A stretch of DNA of 57,319 bases from Phytomonas francai (lineage: Eukaryota > Euglenozoa > Kinetoplastea > Trypanosomatida > Trypanosomatidae). A model generated the notes under the pieces. It had not been told where the DNA came from. It did not search any database and saw only the letters and a program-made list of their open reading frames with translations. The position numbers and the translations under genes were made by a program. The DNA lies in the NCBI GenBank assembly GCA_001766655.1, contig MJCC01000016.1:1-57319 (forward strand), written 5' to 3'. Positions 47,948 through 57,297 of the stretch are shown piece by piece; within the stretch, counting starts at the first letter, position 1, and each line of letters starts with the position of its first letter.

Positions 47948-50086
47948 ATGCCCAGTGCGACGCGTCATATTCTTTTCTTTGGAACCATTGTAGCTTCCAT
48001 CATTGGAGAAGAAATCTATGACCAGACAGCTTTTAACGAGCTTGAGTCTCAAAATGCTTTTCTGCAGTTTCGTTTGGCAGCGTCCGCTGAATTTCAAGGC
48101 ACTGAAGAGATTATAGGCTCCATCTCAACTTCAGAGCCCTATGAATTACACAGAACTTCAGCTAATCCGCACACTAGCTTACAGTATCTGCCAGTAATCG
48201 TGGAATATGTGCCGAAAGATAGTTTAGACTCGATGCTTCGTAGTGAAGACTACGCGGATGACGCTTCAGAAGATAGTGCATGCGCAGAAGCAGACATAAA
48301 TTTGCATCCAACAGCTGTGGCGATCAGTATCTCGGCTGACATATTTCGTAGTGGCTGTAAACCCAGTCTCATTGCTAATAAGCAGATTCACTTCCGCTCC
48401 CTCGTAGGACGGGCTGTGAACGATATGTGCTGCGTTGTGCGTCTTTCTATCCTTCCGCGGCTTTTAAAGCAATCTTGCATCGCGCCGCTTACACCCCACG
48501 ACATGGAAAATGCCCCATCCAGTGGCTACAGCGACGATAACGCAGTTGCGGCGGTTTATGTAATGTTGCGTGTCGTGGACCTGTCCAAGAATCTCAGCAA
48601 CGCGTTAGAGGCCGAGGCACAGCTGCGACATCGAATGAATCTTACAGAGACAGATCCTGGGTGGAACTTGTCTTTCACAAACAAAACCAAGGTCCTATAT
48701 GGAGTTATGCCGTTAACACAGCTTTACGAGCAATACCGACAGTTTTTTATAAAGTACTATAACACAAACATTAAATCTTCAGCTGAGGTGTTACAGATAT
48801 TGCGAGTTACACAGGATGAAATGAGTATGCCGTTCCTCCACCGATGGAATCTGCTTATCAAGGTGTGTCTTGACCATGTTTTGCTTGGAGAAAAAGGTTT
48901 TGCGCCGCTGTTGCTGACTCTGTCTCATTGCCCAAATCTTTCTTTTCTCGTCGCGAGCAACAACAATCTCAGCGATGTGACATGCGCGTGGATCTGCGTC
49001 TTGTTCCACAAGCACCGTTACCTGCATACGATCTCCCTAACAAATAACATCATCTACGAGGGTGGTGCGGATCAGCTCTTGCGCCTCGCCCGACGAAATC
49101 ATCGCCTCACAAATGTTCAATTGGACGGGAATCACTGCTCCCAGTCGCTTATGGAGCGCCTCCAGCGTGTGACGAAGTGCAGTCTAACCAGCATGCAGAA
49201 CGACCCTCTTAACATCATGGCACCTGCCTATGCCGAGGTCACTTCACCGGCCAGCATACCCGTGCCTGTGTTAATGTTTGCTCTGCAAGTGTGGGCTATG
49301 CTTGCAGCATCTCCGGTTGGCGACGTGCATGTGTATGTTCGCAACAGCACCACCGTGGACATGGATCTGTACGAAGACATCTCCCTCCCAGGTCGCGCTG
49401 AGGCCTTTGAAGCCGCTGAAAAAGAGCCACGGCTCAGTATTCCACTGACTGCTTACGCGCCGCTTCTTAGCGAGATCATGAGCACCGTTTATGTAGGGGT
49501 TGCATCAGTTATCGAGGACCCGCTTGTGCGCAATGTATTCACGGATATTCAAGCGTTACATCAGCAACGGGCAGATCCCCATCGCAAGGGTGGTAGTAAA
49601 GCCGACACACAAAAAACAGATGGTTCGATGGATTTCTCTGCATCCGAGAATGGCGGGAATGGAATGTTGCCCATAGGCGGAGAAGGAAACTGTGAGGTCA
49701 CCCTCCCCGAAAGAATTAAAGGGCTGTTCGAGAAGGATGTTGATTATGACAGGGCTGCCGCGTTTGCTCGCTCAGACGGGGTCGAGGAAGAAGAGGAAAT
49801 CTACCGGTCCTCCTTCCTGAACATTATAGTCACCACCTTCAGAGCGCTCGCAGGAGGCAGTAGCTGGGCCGACGCGGTACAAAATTTAAGGTGCATTGGA
49901 CAACAGCAGCGAGAGATCGGAGTGCAAAACGAAGATTACTGGCTTGCAGCTAATATCTTCATGAAGTCACTACAGGTATGTCTTGGTAGTGAAGAGAGTG
50001 CCCCAAGGATGCTATCTGCTTTTTTTAACGTGATAGTGCTTGGGGTACGCACCGCTGTTTCCTCACCTGTACCAGAAAAGGTCTAA
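47948..50086 (+). CDS. leucine-rich repeat protein related to the neighbouring LRR-TPR-CHAT protein
   Basis: 712 aa. Residues 1-250 are unassigned, with an acidic patch (EDYADDASEDSACAEADI) and predicted beta strands. A motif LTQLYEQYRQFFIKYYNTNI (about 257-276) precedes a leucine-rich block (about 305-420): LLGEKGFAPLLLTLSHCPNL, VASNNNLSD, LTNNIIYEGG and LDGNHCSQSLMERL. This block follows the pattern of the LRR modules in the calpain-like and CHAT genes (LY..(Y/F), then G..G(L/F).P.....L..C). The C-terminal third, rich in Ala and acidic residues, has no recognised domain. It may be a family member with a different effector end or one that lost it. It lies directly downstream of the CHAT gene, suggesting tandem duplication followed by divergence. 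Confidence 0.75.
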   Translation: MPSATRHILFFGTIVASIIGEEIYDQTAFNELESQNAFLQFRLAASAEFQGTEEIIGSISTSEPYELHRTSANPHTSLQYLPVIVEYVPKDSLDSMLRSEDYADDASEDSACAEADINLHPTAVAISISADIFRSGCKPSLIANKQIHFRSLVGRAVNDMCCVVRLSILPRLLKQSCIAPLTPHDMENAPSSGYSDDNAVAAVYVMLRVVDLSKNLSNALEAEAQLRHRMNLTETDPGWNLSFTNKTKVLYGVMPLTQLYEQYRQFFIKYYNTNIKSSAEVLQILRVTQDEMSMPFLHRWNLLIKVCLDHVLLGEKGFAPLLLTLSHCPNLSFLVASNNNLSDVTCAWICVLFHKHRYLHTISLTNNIIYEGGADQLLRLARRNHRLTNVQLDGNHCSQSLMERLQRVTKCSLTSMQNDPLNIMAPAYAEVTSPASIPVPVLMFALQVWAMLAASPVGDVHVYVRNSTTVDMDLYEDISLPGRAEAFEAAEKEPRLSIPLTAYAPLLSEIMSTVYVGVASVIEDPLVRNVFTDIQALHQQRADPHRKGGSKADTQKTDGSMDFSASENGGNGMLPIGGEGNCEVTLPERIKGLFEKDVDYDRAAAFARSDGVEEEEEIYRSSFLNIIVTTFRALAGGSSWADAVQNLRCIGQQQREIGVQNEDYWLAANIFMKSLQVCLGSEESAPRMLSAFFNVIVLGVRTAVSSPVPEKV

Positions 50087-51107
50087 GAAAAAGGGGGGTC
50101 GCCACTACACCAGTATGTGATAAAAATACAAGGGAACTAATTTCAACTTAAAGGCGGCGCCATTTCACTCTTTAAAAAGAGGATGATATGTGCCTGTAGT
50201 GAGTTACTATTTTGTTTCTCCTCTTTTTCTGTGCCTACTCCTCAAAGGTAAACAGACGCGCTGCATGCTGGGGAGATACAAAAAACACGTAAGTTTGCTA
50301 CCACTCTGTGGACAGTAGCCTGAAATTATATTACCAACAATCTGAAATCCAATGCCGTGTTGGGTCTAGAACTCCTTTTTGGGAACATACTCCAAGTTCT
50401 TATATGTTGTCTAAACTTATACGGGGTAAGGAAAAGGAAAAGCAAACGGGAATGAAAATTTGTGCTTTGCATACCACAGCTCCTACTCTCTCTGCGGAGA
50501 GAAATCTTATGTCTAGGCAGATATAGAGGAAACACTACGCGTGTGCTGATTCCAACCCTATGAGTGTGCTAAAAATAAAGACATGTATGGTATTTCAGTG
50601 ATGCAGAATCTTTTCGTTTTTAATCTTTCCCACCGCAGCAGTACAGACGAACCACCTCGGTGGAAAATGTGAAAGCTGTCATTTCAGTATTCTGTACTAC
50701 CAAATCAACACCAAAACTGGTAAGTCTCTCTTCGGAATGGACGGGGAATGAGTTCTTGGGCACGGGGCTTGATGATGCATTTCTAGGTTTGGAGTACTGA
50801 GATGTACAATGCTCCATATAAATCACTTTCTTTTAATCGAAGGCTTGTTCAAGTATGTGTGGTGCACACAAAATTGCTTCTAAAAATCATTCGTTTAATT
50901 ACATGGTTACTAGTCTTGCTCTGTTTTTTTTAAATCAATTTGAGTCTAATCTCTTGCCTATATCGTCCGGCATGATAAACATTATAGATAAAGAACACAT
51001 TGTGAACCCTGCGCTACCTATCTGGACTGTCCAGCGTCTGTAGATTTTACAAGACTAGTACTCTTTCCTCCCCACCACCACCAGCCTCGTGGGGTGTGTT
51101 TTCTGGA
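50087..51107. other. 1-kb spacer with short open stretches
   Basis: It contains several short plus-strand frames with gene-like composition but no clear gene: 50308-50526 (72 codons, starts GTG), 50621-50797 (about 57 codons with no ATG, directly after a pyrimidine tract ending CACCGCAG) and 50855-51043 (see separate entry). The tract with AG at about 51080 (CTTTCCTCCCCACCACCACCAG) is the probable acceptor for the ARM/HEAT-like gene. Confidence 0.4.
50855..51043 (+). CDS. candidate 62-aa small protein with one hydrophobic segment
   Basis: An ATG-initiated frame of 62 codons. A pyrimidine stretch (CACTTTCTTTTAATCGAAG) with AG lies about 15 bases before the ATG, as for real genes here. The product contains one hydrophobic stretch (YMVTSLALFFLNQF) and a C-terminal part without low complexity. 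No family is recognised. Kinetoplastid small proteins are often missed, but chance frames of this size are also common, so this is only a candidate. Confidence 0.3.
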   Translation: MCGAHKIASKNHSFNYMVTSLALFFLNQFESNLLPISSGMINIIDKEHIVNPALPIWTVQRL

Positions 51108-52643
51108 ATGAAAGAAGCCATAGTGAGTACGAGCAGCATTTCTAACCAGGGTGGTAGCCTCGTGCTGACAACTAATGGGTCTCAGCCCCCTTCTTTGAGT
51201 GAGGTTGCGCTCCACATGCGTCGCCTGCAAGCCGTGCTTCTAAACACAGCAACTGCCGATTCCTTGAAGATCCCTAAAAATGGTGAGATGCAATCGCCAT
51301 ACTTTGACAGGGTCGTGATCAAGCCGACGGAACTGGATAGAATCAGGGCCCTTTGCGACTTGCTGAGCAACGTGTACGCGTGGGCTGTTGAGGAAGGCTC
51401 CACATTTGTTATGGAGCCCAGCACACTAGCTAAAGAGGGGGTGCCCGAGGCGGTGTACGCCTGCCTGCTTTCCCAACGTCCCCGCGTCGTCACTGAGGCG
51501 TTGCGAATTGCTCGTCACTTGTTTCGTCATCCGGCAGGCTCCGCTGAACTCCACCGTATCGTAGGGAATTGTTATACCACACAAGAAGGAAGGGCTGTGG
51601 AAGGTGGATGCAGTCAGCACTCGCTTAACCTAACAATGATTCAACTCCTTGACATGCTCCTTCGGACCTTCCCGAATTCCGCGGACTTGGTTGCAGCGAC
51701 GATCGAGGTAGCCTCCGAGCTTTCTACGACGATAGGTCCCATCCCCTACACTGCGGACGACTTCATCAGCACCGACTTCGTGTTGAACGTTCTGAATACG
51801 TGGCAGCGGCATCTGGAGGAGCCGCTAGTGGTGACGGCAGCGGTGGAGTTTTTCGCAGCACTGGTACACTTGCGCCGAGAGCCGCCGGCGGAGACCCCTG
51901 TAGCGGTTCTCGTGACCCACCTTGGTTCGGTACTGGGGGATATGGTAAGGGCCATCCGCACGCACAAAGGGAACGCGTCTATCCAAAAGGCCGTCCTGAA
52001 ATTTATCGCTGCCTGCGCGCAGCACGACCAAAACAGGGAGCGCCTAATTCAAGCCGGCGCATACGCTGCCGCGATGACAACACTAACGGGGAAGGTTGGA
52101 GAACACAGTGATCTGGAGATGTTGGAGCCTGCAGTCGAGTGCGTAAGTTACTGTATACCTCTGCTTGATAGCTTTCAGCGTCGGAGCCTTCTCTTGGGGA
52201 TACGTAGTCTTCTGACGCACTGTGGTGAAATAACCGTGATGCGACTCACACTTGCGTTACTCTACCGGTTTCTACTAGCGCTTCCACCCTCTGTACTGCA
52301 GGTTCGCCTCAGTTTATACAAAGAGTTTGAAGCCTTTGAGATGAAAGGTGGTCAAAATAGCTCAGATGAGCTTGGTGCTAGTGAAGGATGTACGCGACTT
52401 GAGCCGAGCGATCAACTGGATCACCTTCCTTTAAACCAGGACACCGGAAGGTTTATACACTACCTATGTATTCCACAGCTAACAATGCATGTGGTGGATT
52501 ATTACCGAAAAGAGATATCAATTCTGATGCTGGCTTCAGGTGATAATGCTAATAATGAAGAGGATGAGGAAAGTATGACACAGAGTATAGAACAAGTCTT
52601 TGTGCTGGCGCAGCGCTGTATCGTTGCGATGAGTCCCTCATAA
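51108..52643 (+). CDS. ARM/HEAT-like helical repeat protein, function unknown
   Basis: 511 aa from the ATG at 51108; the four codons before it begin with GTG. A clear pyrimidine tract with AG lies about 27 bases upstream. The protein is almost entirely predicted helix with repeated Leu/Val/Ala-rich pairs (EALRIARHLFRHPAGSAELH, ILQ-type turns, VTAAVEFFAALVHLRREPPA, IQKAVLKFIAACAQHDQNRE), the appearance of armadillo/HEAT repeats. The C-terminal region has an acidic run (NNEEDEESMTQ). It has no signal peptide, membrane segment or catalytic motif. A protein-interaction scaffold is the most that can be said. Confidence 0.7.
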   Translation: MKEAIVSTSSISNQGGSLVLTTNGSQPPSLSEVALHMRRLQAVLLNTATADSLKIPKNGEMQSPYFDRVVIKPTELDRIRALCDLLSNVYAWAVEEGSTFVMEPSTLAKEGVPEAVYACLLSQRPRVVTEALRIARHLFRHPAGSAELHRIVGNCYTTQEGRAVEGGCSQHSLNLTMIQLLDMLLRTFPNSADLVAATIEVASELSTTIGPIPYTADDFISTDFVLNVLNTWQRHLEEPLVVTAAVEFFAALVHLRREPPAETPVAVLVTHLGSVLGDMVRAIRTHKGNASIQKAVLKFIAACAQHDQNRERLIQAGAYAAAMTTLTGKVGEHSDLEMLEPAVECVSYCIPLLDSFQRRSLLLGIRSLLTHCGEITVMRLTLALLYRFLLALPPSVLQVRLSLYKEFEAFEMKGGQNSSDELGASEGCTRLEPSDQLDHLPLNQDTGRFIHYLCIPQLTMHVVDYYRKEISILMLASGDNANNEEDEESMTQSIEQVFVLAQRCIVAMSPS

Positions 52644-52984
52644 ATACTTGGATCATTACTGAAGATATAGAGAAATTGTAGCATGAGGGAAATGGCAGGG
52701 AGAGCGGTTCTCAATACATAAACTGGTTATTCTTCTCAATGTAATAATGTCTGTGGCTGCTGTTTCCACCTCTTCTCCTTTTTTTTTTCCAGTTTCCCCA
52801 TTTACTTCCCTAACAATGTAAGTGGCTTTACACATTTATCACTGTTGATATTTGTTTCTCCTATTCTTGAATAAAGCTCCCTTCCCTCAGTTCTGAATCA
52901 GATTTAGAAAGGGTTATTTTATGAGTCATTTGAAATTTCCCTTACGATCATATACATTTTGAGAGGGTGAGGAATTCAAGGAGA
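52644..52984. other. short spacer without a gene
   Basis: AT-rich; a pyrimidine tract at about 52762-52800 and another near 52859-52890 with AG can supply the acceptor for the EF-hand gene. The in-frame codon at 52967 is GTG, so the ATG at 52985 is taken. Confidence 0.5.
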
Positions 52985-53443
52985 ATGCCACTCAATGAGG
53001 CAGAGCAGAACAACTTCACACTTCAGTTCCTACTTTTAGATACTAATTCTGATGGCTTCGTGGCCACAGACCAAGTAAAGTCCCTCCTCCGCTCCCTGGG
53101 CTTTTACCCGAGTGAAGTTGACATTGAACGCGTGATATCACTGGTTGACAGTAAAAAAACTGGTCTTGTTAGCAAAGAGGATTTGCTTCCTGTTGTTGAA
53201 AAACTTCATGTACAGAAAGGTCAGGAAGACATTGAGGCGGAGCTACGTGTGGCTCTCAGAGTACTAGACGAGGATATGGATGGCTATATTACAAGTGGAC
53301 AGTTGCGTCACATCCTGCTGAATATGGGCACACCGTTACCACACGAGGTAGTGGACATCATCCTGGAAGATTCCGAAAAGGATAGTGATAATAAAATCAG
53401 CGTCGAAGAACTTATCACCATGCTGCTAAGTTCTCCTTTGTAG
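52985..53443 (+). CDS. calmodulin/centrin-like protein with four EF-hands
   Basis: 152 aa, about calmodulin length. Four EF-hand loops at regular spacing: residues 19-30 (DTNSDGFVATDQ, good but position 12 is Gln), 55-66 (DSKKTGLVSKED, position 12 Asp), 95-106 (DEDMDGYITSGQ, position 12 Gln) and 131-142 (EKDSDNKISVEE, position 12 Glu but Glu at position 1 and Asn for Gly at 6). Metal binding is therefore probably weakened in loops 1-3, which lack the bidentate Glu; loop 4 keeps it. The protein is more divergent than conserved calmodulin or centrin and is best called a calmodulin-like protein. Calcium sensor role is inferred from the family; partner unknown. Confidence 0.85.
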   Translation: MPLNEAEQNNFTLQFLLLDTNSDGFVATDQVKSLLRSLGFYPSEVDIERVISLVDSKKTGLVSKEDLLPVVEKLHVQKGQEDIEAELRVALRVLDEDMDGYITSGQLRHILLNMGTPLPHEVVDIILEDSEKDSDNKISVEELITMLLSSPL

Positions 53444-53956
53444 GAAATTCAAGGGAATGCGCTCAATATGACGCGGTAAAAAAACCTTCGCCGTGCAATT
53501 TCGTTCAGCAATGACCCTCTGCAGAAGGTTATTACAATGGGAAGAAGCGTAAATGTAATATGGACCTGTGTTGACGAAAAAAAAGAATACTGATGTAGAG
53601 AAACGCATGAAATGGCACGATTGCTTGACGGAAAAACTCTTTCGATTGTGGATTGTAATGTATTGGTTTGCTTGATCAAACTGCTGTTCACAATATGTTA
53701 AAATGATTTATTGGTCTCGTTTATTCATTTTTTTTCCCACGTTAGAGTTTTAAATAAAGCTTGACGCGACTCTTTCCAGATATAGACTTCTAGTATCTGA
53801 GTCTCCGTATAAGGTTACCTCTTGCGGAGAGTTAGTAATCTCCTATATTTTATACATATACGTCTCACAGTGATTGCTTCAACCACAGTGGATAGGAAAC
53901 GAACCAATGCTATATGCGTATTTAGGCAGTCAAGCACTGTAAAAATATAGCAACAG
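53444..53956. other. spacer without a gene
   Basis: AT-rich with a T-rich stretch at 53724-53738. Minus-strand frames here oppose the transcription unit and look like chance. Acceptor candidates for ARP6 include the AG after the pyrimidine-rich stretch at about 53770-53790. Confidence 0.45.
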
Positions 53957-55411
53957 ATGGCATCTATTAACAAGTGTGCTATACTGTTCATCGATAATGG
54001 AGGGTTCAACATTAAGGCTATGTATTTGCCTCCGTCATCAAAGACGCCAGCCTTCCTCACTGTTCCAAACTGCGTCGGCGCTGACGCTCATGTTGGTCGT
54101 GGTATCATTGGTGAACAAATACATCAGTTGCCACAATATCACGGCTTTCTCGTGCGCCGCCCAGTCGATCGAGGTTTTATCGTGGATATCAATCTTCAGG
54201 TGCGTGTATGGGAGTATGTCTTGCAATACTTTGGCATTGCGAATGAGCAAGACACTGACCTGTGGCTAACGACCCCCTTCGGCGCACCCAAGGCTGTGGC
54301 TGGTGTCTTGCACCACCTCCTCACACTGAAGTTTCGCTTTCGCGCGGTTACATTCGTCAGCAGCTCTTTTCTTGTGCTCATTTGCTACGAGAGTACGGCA
54401 CACCTATGGTCAGGGAAATCTAACGAAAATAGTGCTACGCATGGAAAGACTCGAAAGAGAACGCGTAATGAAAATGTAACACAGGCAGGTTGCGGGGTGC
54501 TAGTCGATTTAGGGTTCTCCCACACCACACTAGTCCCTTATATAGGGTATAACCCGGTTTACTCCTCAATCATCCGCACTGATGTTGGCGGAAAATTACT
54601 TACCAACCGTCTTAAGGAACACATATCTTTCACACAAACCAACTTGATAGAGGACGGCTGGCTAGTCAATCACATTAAAGAGCGGTGCTGTCGTGTTGCT
54701 ATGTATCCCCGGGAGGAACTGAAACAATGCTGCGAGGCTGCCAGTACGAACGGAGTAAAGTCTAGTTCTGCTTTAAGGGGGAAAACACGAAGCAGTGCCG
54801 TTGTGTACTACCTCCCGGCAGTTCCCGCCCTCCACCCTATGGGCTGTCTCTCGACGGAGCTACCTAGCTCATTTATTCAAGCTCAGTCTCACGAAAATGA
54901 AAGCAACGAAAGCGCCCATTTGCCATGTCTCTATCTAGATCAAGAATGCTTTCTTATTCCAGAGCTGCTTTTCACACCGTCCGATCTTGGCCTTGATCAG
55001 ATGGGTCTCGTCCAGGCACTGACATCTGCTATTCGAAGACGTGGAATACTTGAGCAAATGCAAATGACCGCAAGTGTGGTGCTGTCAAACATCTATGTAT
55101 TCGGCGGTGTGAGTCAGTGCCCAAACCTCGTGGAGCGTCTTCGGCGTGAGGTGCAAGAAATTCTACCAGATTCTGCGGTTCCTCACCCTGCTTCCATTTG
55201 CACTACAATATTAGGAGAAACTAATCTAAGGACGGAAAAAGAGATTGGTTCACTTCTGCCACTGTGTGGTGCAAAAATTATTTTAGCGGAAAATCATGAT
55301 AACGCGAGGAGATGGCGACATATCGCTCGAAGACGCTCTACAATAGTTTTTAGCGGCCGCAAAAAAATATCGGAAAGTGACATATATGCAAAGATCCAAA
55401 ACATTGCTTAG
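53957..55411 (+). CDS. ARP6: actin-related protein 6 (ARP6)
   Basis: 484 aa with the actin fold. The first phosphate-loop region reads ILFIDNGGFNIKAMYLPPSS and is followed by TVPNCVGAD, the ARP6-type pattern (DNG..N.K, .PNC). Later ARP6-like blocks include WLTTPFGAPKA, LVDLGFSHTTLVPYIGY, then RTDVGGKLLTNRLKEHISF and LIEDGWLVNHIKERCC, which match the D.GGK.LTN.LKE..S pattern diagnostic of ARP6 rather than actin. IYVFGGVSQCPNLVERL near the end corresponds to the actin GG..N..G..RL segment. ARP6 is a subunit of SWR1/SRCAP-type complexes that load H2A.Z, relevant because H2A.Z marks transcription start regions in trypanosomes; that role is known for the family, not shown here. Inserts at about 150-175 and 290-325 are lineage-specific. 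It precedes hexokinase. Confidence 0.85.
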   Translation: MASINKCAILFIDNGGFNIKAMYLPPSSKTPAFLTVPNCVGADAHVGRGIIGEQIHQLPQYHGFLVRRPVDRGFIVDINLQVRVWEYVLQYFGIANEQDTDLWLTTPFGAPKAVAGVLHHLLTLKFRFRAVTFVSSSFLVLICYESTAHLWSGKSNENSATHGKTRKRTRNENVTQAGCGVLVDLGFSHTTLVPYIGYNPVYSSIIRTDVGGKLLTNRLKEHISFTQTNLIEDGWLVNHIKERCCRVAMYPREELKQCCEAASTNGVKSSSALRGKTRSSAVVYYLPAVPALHPMGCLSTELPSSFIQAQSHENESNESAHLPCLYLDQECFLIPELLFTPSDLGLDQMGLVQALTSAIRRRGILEQMQMTASVVLSNIYVFGGVSQCPNLVERLRREVQEILPDSAVPHPASICTTILGETNLRTEKEIGSLLPLCGAKIILAENHDNARRWRHIARRRSTIVFSGRKKISESDIYAKIQNIA

Positions 55412-55851
55412 ATAAAATTTAAGGTAGGTAAATGTGAGGAATGATAAATTCGAATAAAATAAAAGTTAATATATATATGCTGGTGTATCCCAGCAAAATA
55501 ACTGCAATGCAAATTACATGAATACTTTCATACTGTTGCTGTAGTTGTACTCGGCGTATGCATCGTGTTTTTTGTTACTTCCATAATTACCGTTAGCGGT
55601 ATTGTCAAGCCCTCGTTCGCGATGCCCGAGACAAGTGCGGGCGTCGCGGAGAGCGCAGTGTGTGCGGGGGTGGCGCTACCGCGCCTCTCTGGCAGGATTC
55701 CCCTTGTTGACACGGCTGATGATCTGTTCCTATTACCTCATTCTGCTTCTTGGCACCCTTTTCGTTTGCGTTTGACGAGTTAGTTCTACTTTACTTTACT
55801 TTCTTACCGCTTTCACTAATAACATAAACTACCACACAATCGCAAATCAGA
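55412..55851. other. spacer and GC-rich leader upstream of hexokinase
   Basis: AT-rich up to about 55,550, then markedly GC-rich (about 55,600-55,760) before a pyrimidine tract. The GC-rich part is open on both strands for 60-70 codons but has no recognisable product; it may belong to a repeated hexokinase-locus leader. No gene called. Confidence 0.45.
55784..55850 (+). promoter_or_regulatory. predicted trans-splice acceptor of hexokinase
   Basis: A pyrimidine-rich tract (TTCTACTTTACTTTACTTTC and on) at 55784-55815 is followed, without an intervening AG, by AAATCAG with AG at 55849-55850. The ATG is at 55852, so the implied 5' UTR is one base plus the spliced leader. If real this is extreme; an upstream AG could be used instead. 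Confidence 0.45.
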
Positions 55852-57267
55852 ATGTCGAGCCGCCTGAACAACCTGCTCACCCACATCGCCACGAAGCCGT
55901 CGGACAGCGATGAGGTGCGCCACCTCAAGCAGCGTCTGGCCCTCGCGACGCTTGCGACGCAGTTCACCATGGGGATGGACCGCCTCAAGATGATGACCCT
56001 GTACATGATCCACGAGATGGTGGAGGGTCTTGAGGGCCGCCCGAGCACGGTGCGAATGTTGCCGTCCTTCGTGTACAAGTCCGACACCACGAACTCGTCT
56101 GGGATATTCTACGCGCTCGACCTTGGCGGCACGAACTTCCGCGTTCTCCGCGTGTGCATGCGGGGCGGCAAGGTGGTGGAGCGCGTGGACTCCAAGTACG
56201 TGATCCCGAACTCTGCGCTGATGGGGAATTCCGACGACCTCTTCGGCTTCATCGCGAAGAGCGTGAAGAAGATGATGTCCGAAAAGGTGCCTGACGACCT
56301 CAACAAGGAGCTGCCCATGGGCTTCACCTTCAGCTTCCCCTGCGAGCTCAAGAGCATCAACTCCGGCGTGCTCATCAAGTGGACGAAGGGCTTCTCCACC
56401 GAGGGTGTGGTGGGGAAGGATGTCGCGCAGCTGCTGCGGGAGTCGTTCAGGAAGCTGGGCGTCAAGATGAATGTGGCGGCTGTCTGCAACGACACCATCG
56501 GCACCCTCATCGCGCGGTATTTCGCCGATGAGAACGCACAGGTCGGCGTGATCGTCGGCACAGGCTCCAACGCGTGCTACTTCGAGCGCAGCGCGGCCGT
56601 CACCAAGGATCCCACCGTGGCCGCGCATGGCGATCGCATGACGCCCATCAACATGGAGTGCGGCAACTTCGACTCCAAGTACAGGTACGTGCTGCCCATC
56701 ACCCGGTATGACGAGCTGACCGACGAGAAGTCGCTCAACCCGGAAAACCAGCTCCAGGAGAAGATTGTTTCGGGCATGTACCTCGGCGAGATCGCGCGCT
56801 ACATGATCGTGGAGCTGTCCGAGATCGGATGCCTGACCCCCGAACTGGGCAAGGCGCTGTCGAAGCCGATGTCCTTCGAGACCAAGTACATGGGCATGAT
56901 CACAGCCGACCAGGGACCAGGTCTGCAGTTTACGCGCAGGTTGATCAAGAAGGTGTGTGGCGTGGACCTCACCAGTGCTTCGGATCTGAGGGTGGTTCGC
57001 GAGGTCTGCCGCCTCGTGCGCAACCGATCGGCGCAGCAGGCGGCCGTGCTCACCAGCGCCCCGCTGCTCAAGACACACGTGCAGGGTCTCGCGACGGTTG
57101 CCGTGGACGGCTCCGTCTATGAGAAGATGCCATCCTTCCAGCGGTTGTACCAGGACAACTTGAACGCCATTCTGGGCAAGGAGTCCAACGCAAAACTGGT
57201 GCTGCAGAAGGATGGCAGCGGTATCGGCGCGACGATGATTACCGCCCTCACAGTCTCCATGAAGTAG
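55852..57267 (+). CDS. HK: hexokinase, glycosomal
   Basis: 471 aa, the length of T. brucei and T. cruzi hexokinase. It phosphorylates glucose with ATP, the first step of glycolysis, which in kinetoplastids runs inside glycosomes. The N-terminus MSSRLNNLLTHIA contains a PTS2-like signal RLNNLLTHI (R-L-x5-H-I, residues 4-12). Family motifs are present: EGLEGRPSTVRMLPSFVY, the phosphate-1 loop LDLGGTNFRVLRV with D90, the catalytic base D214 in VCNDTIGTLI, and GTGSN (236-240) before CYFE. The C-terminus is complete. The gene is strikingly GC-rich, with third codon positions mostly G or C, unlike all AT-richer neighbours. This fits strong expression but also gene conversion or a recent origin. T. 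brucei carries two hexokinase genes in tandem, so another copy may lie beyond the edge. Confidence 0.97.
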   Translation: MSSRLNNLLTHIATKPSDSDEVRHLKQRLALATLATQFTMGMDRLKMMTLYMIHEMVEGLEGRPSTVRMLPSFVYKSDTTNSSGIFYALDLGGTNFRVLRVCMRGGKVVERVDSKYVIPNSALMGNSDDLFGFIAKSVKKMMSEKVPDDLNKELPMGFTFSFPCELKSINSGVLIKWTKGFSTEGVVGKDVAQLLRESFRKLGVKMNVAAVCNDTIGTLIARYFADENAQVGVIVGTGSNACYFERSAAVTKDPTVAAHGDRMTPINMECGNFDSKYRYVLPITRYDELTDEKSLNPENQLQEKIVSGMYLGEIARYMIVELSEIGCLTPELGKALSKPMSFETKYMGMITADQGPGLQFTRRLIKKVCGVDLTSASDLRVVREVCRLVRNRSAQQAAVLTSAPLLKTHVQGLATVAVDGSVYEKMPSFQRLYQDNLNAILGKESNAKLVLQKDGSGIGATMITALTVSMK

Positions 57268-57297
57268 GCGAGATAAGGAAATCTATAAAAATTGTTT

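Noticed and set aside
55816..57078. 420-codon minus-strand frame across hexokinase
   Set aside because: It is the antisense shadow of a GC-rich gene; His/Val/Leu-rich with no domain.
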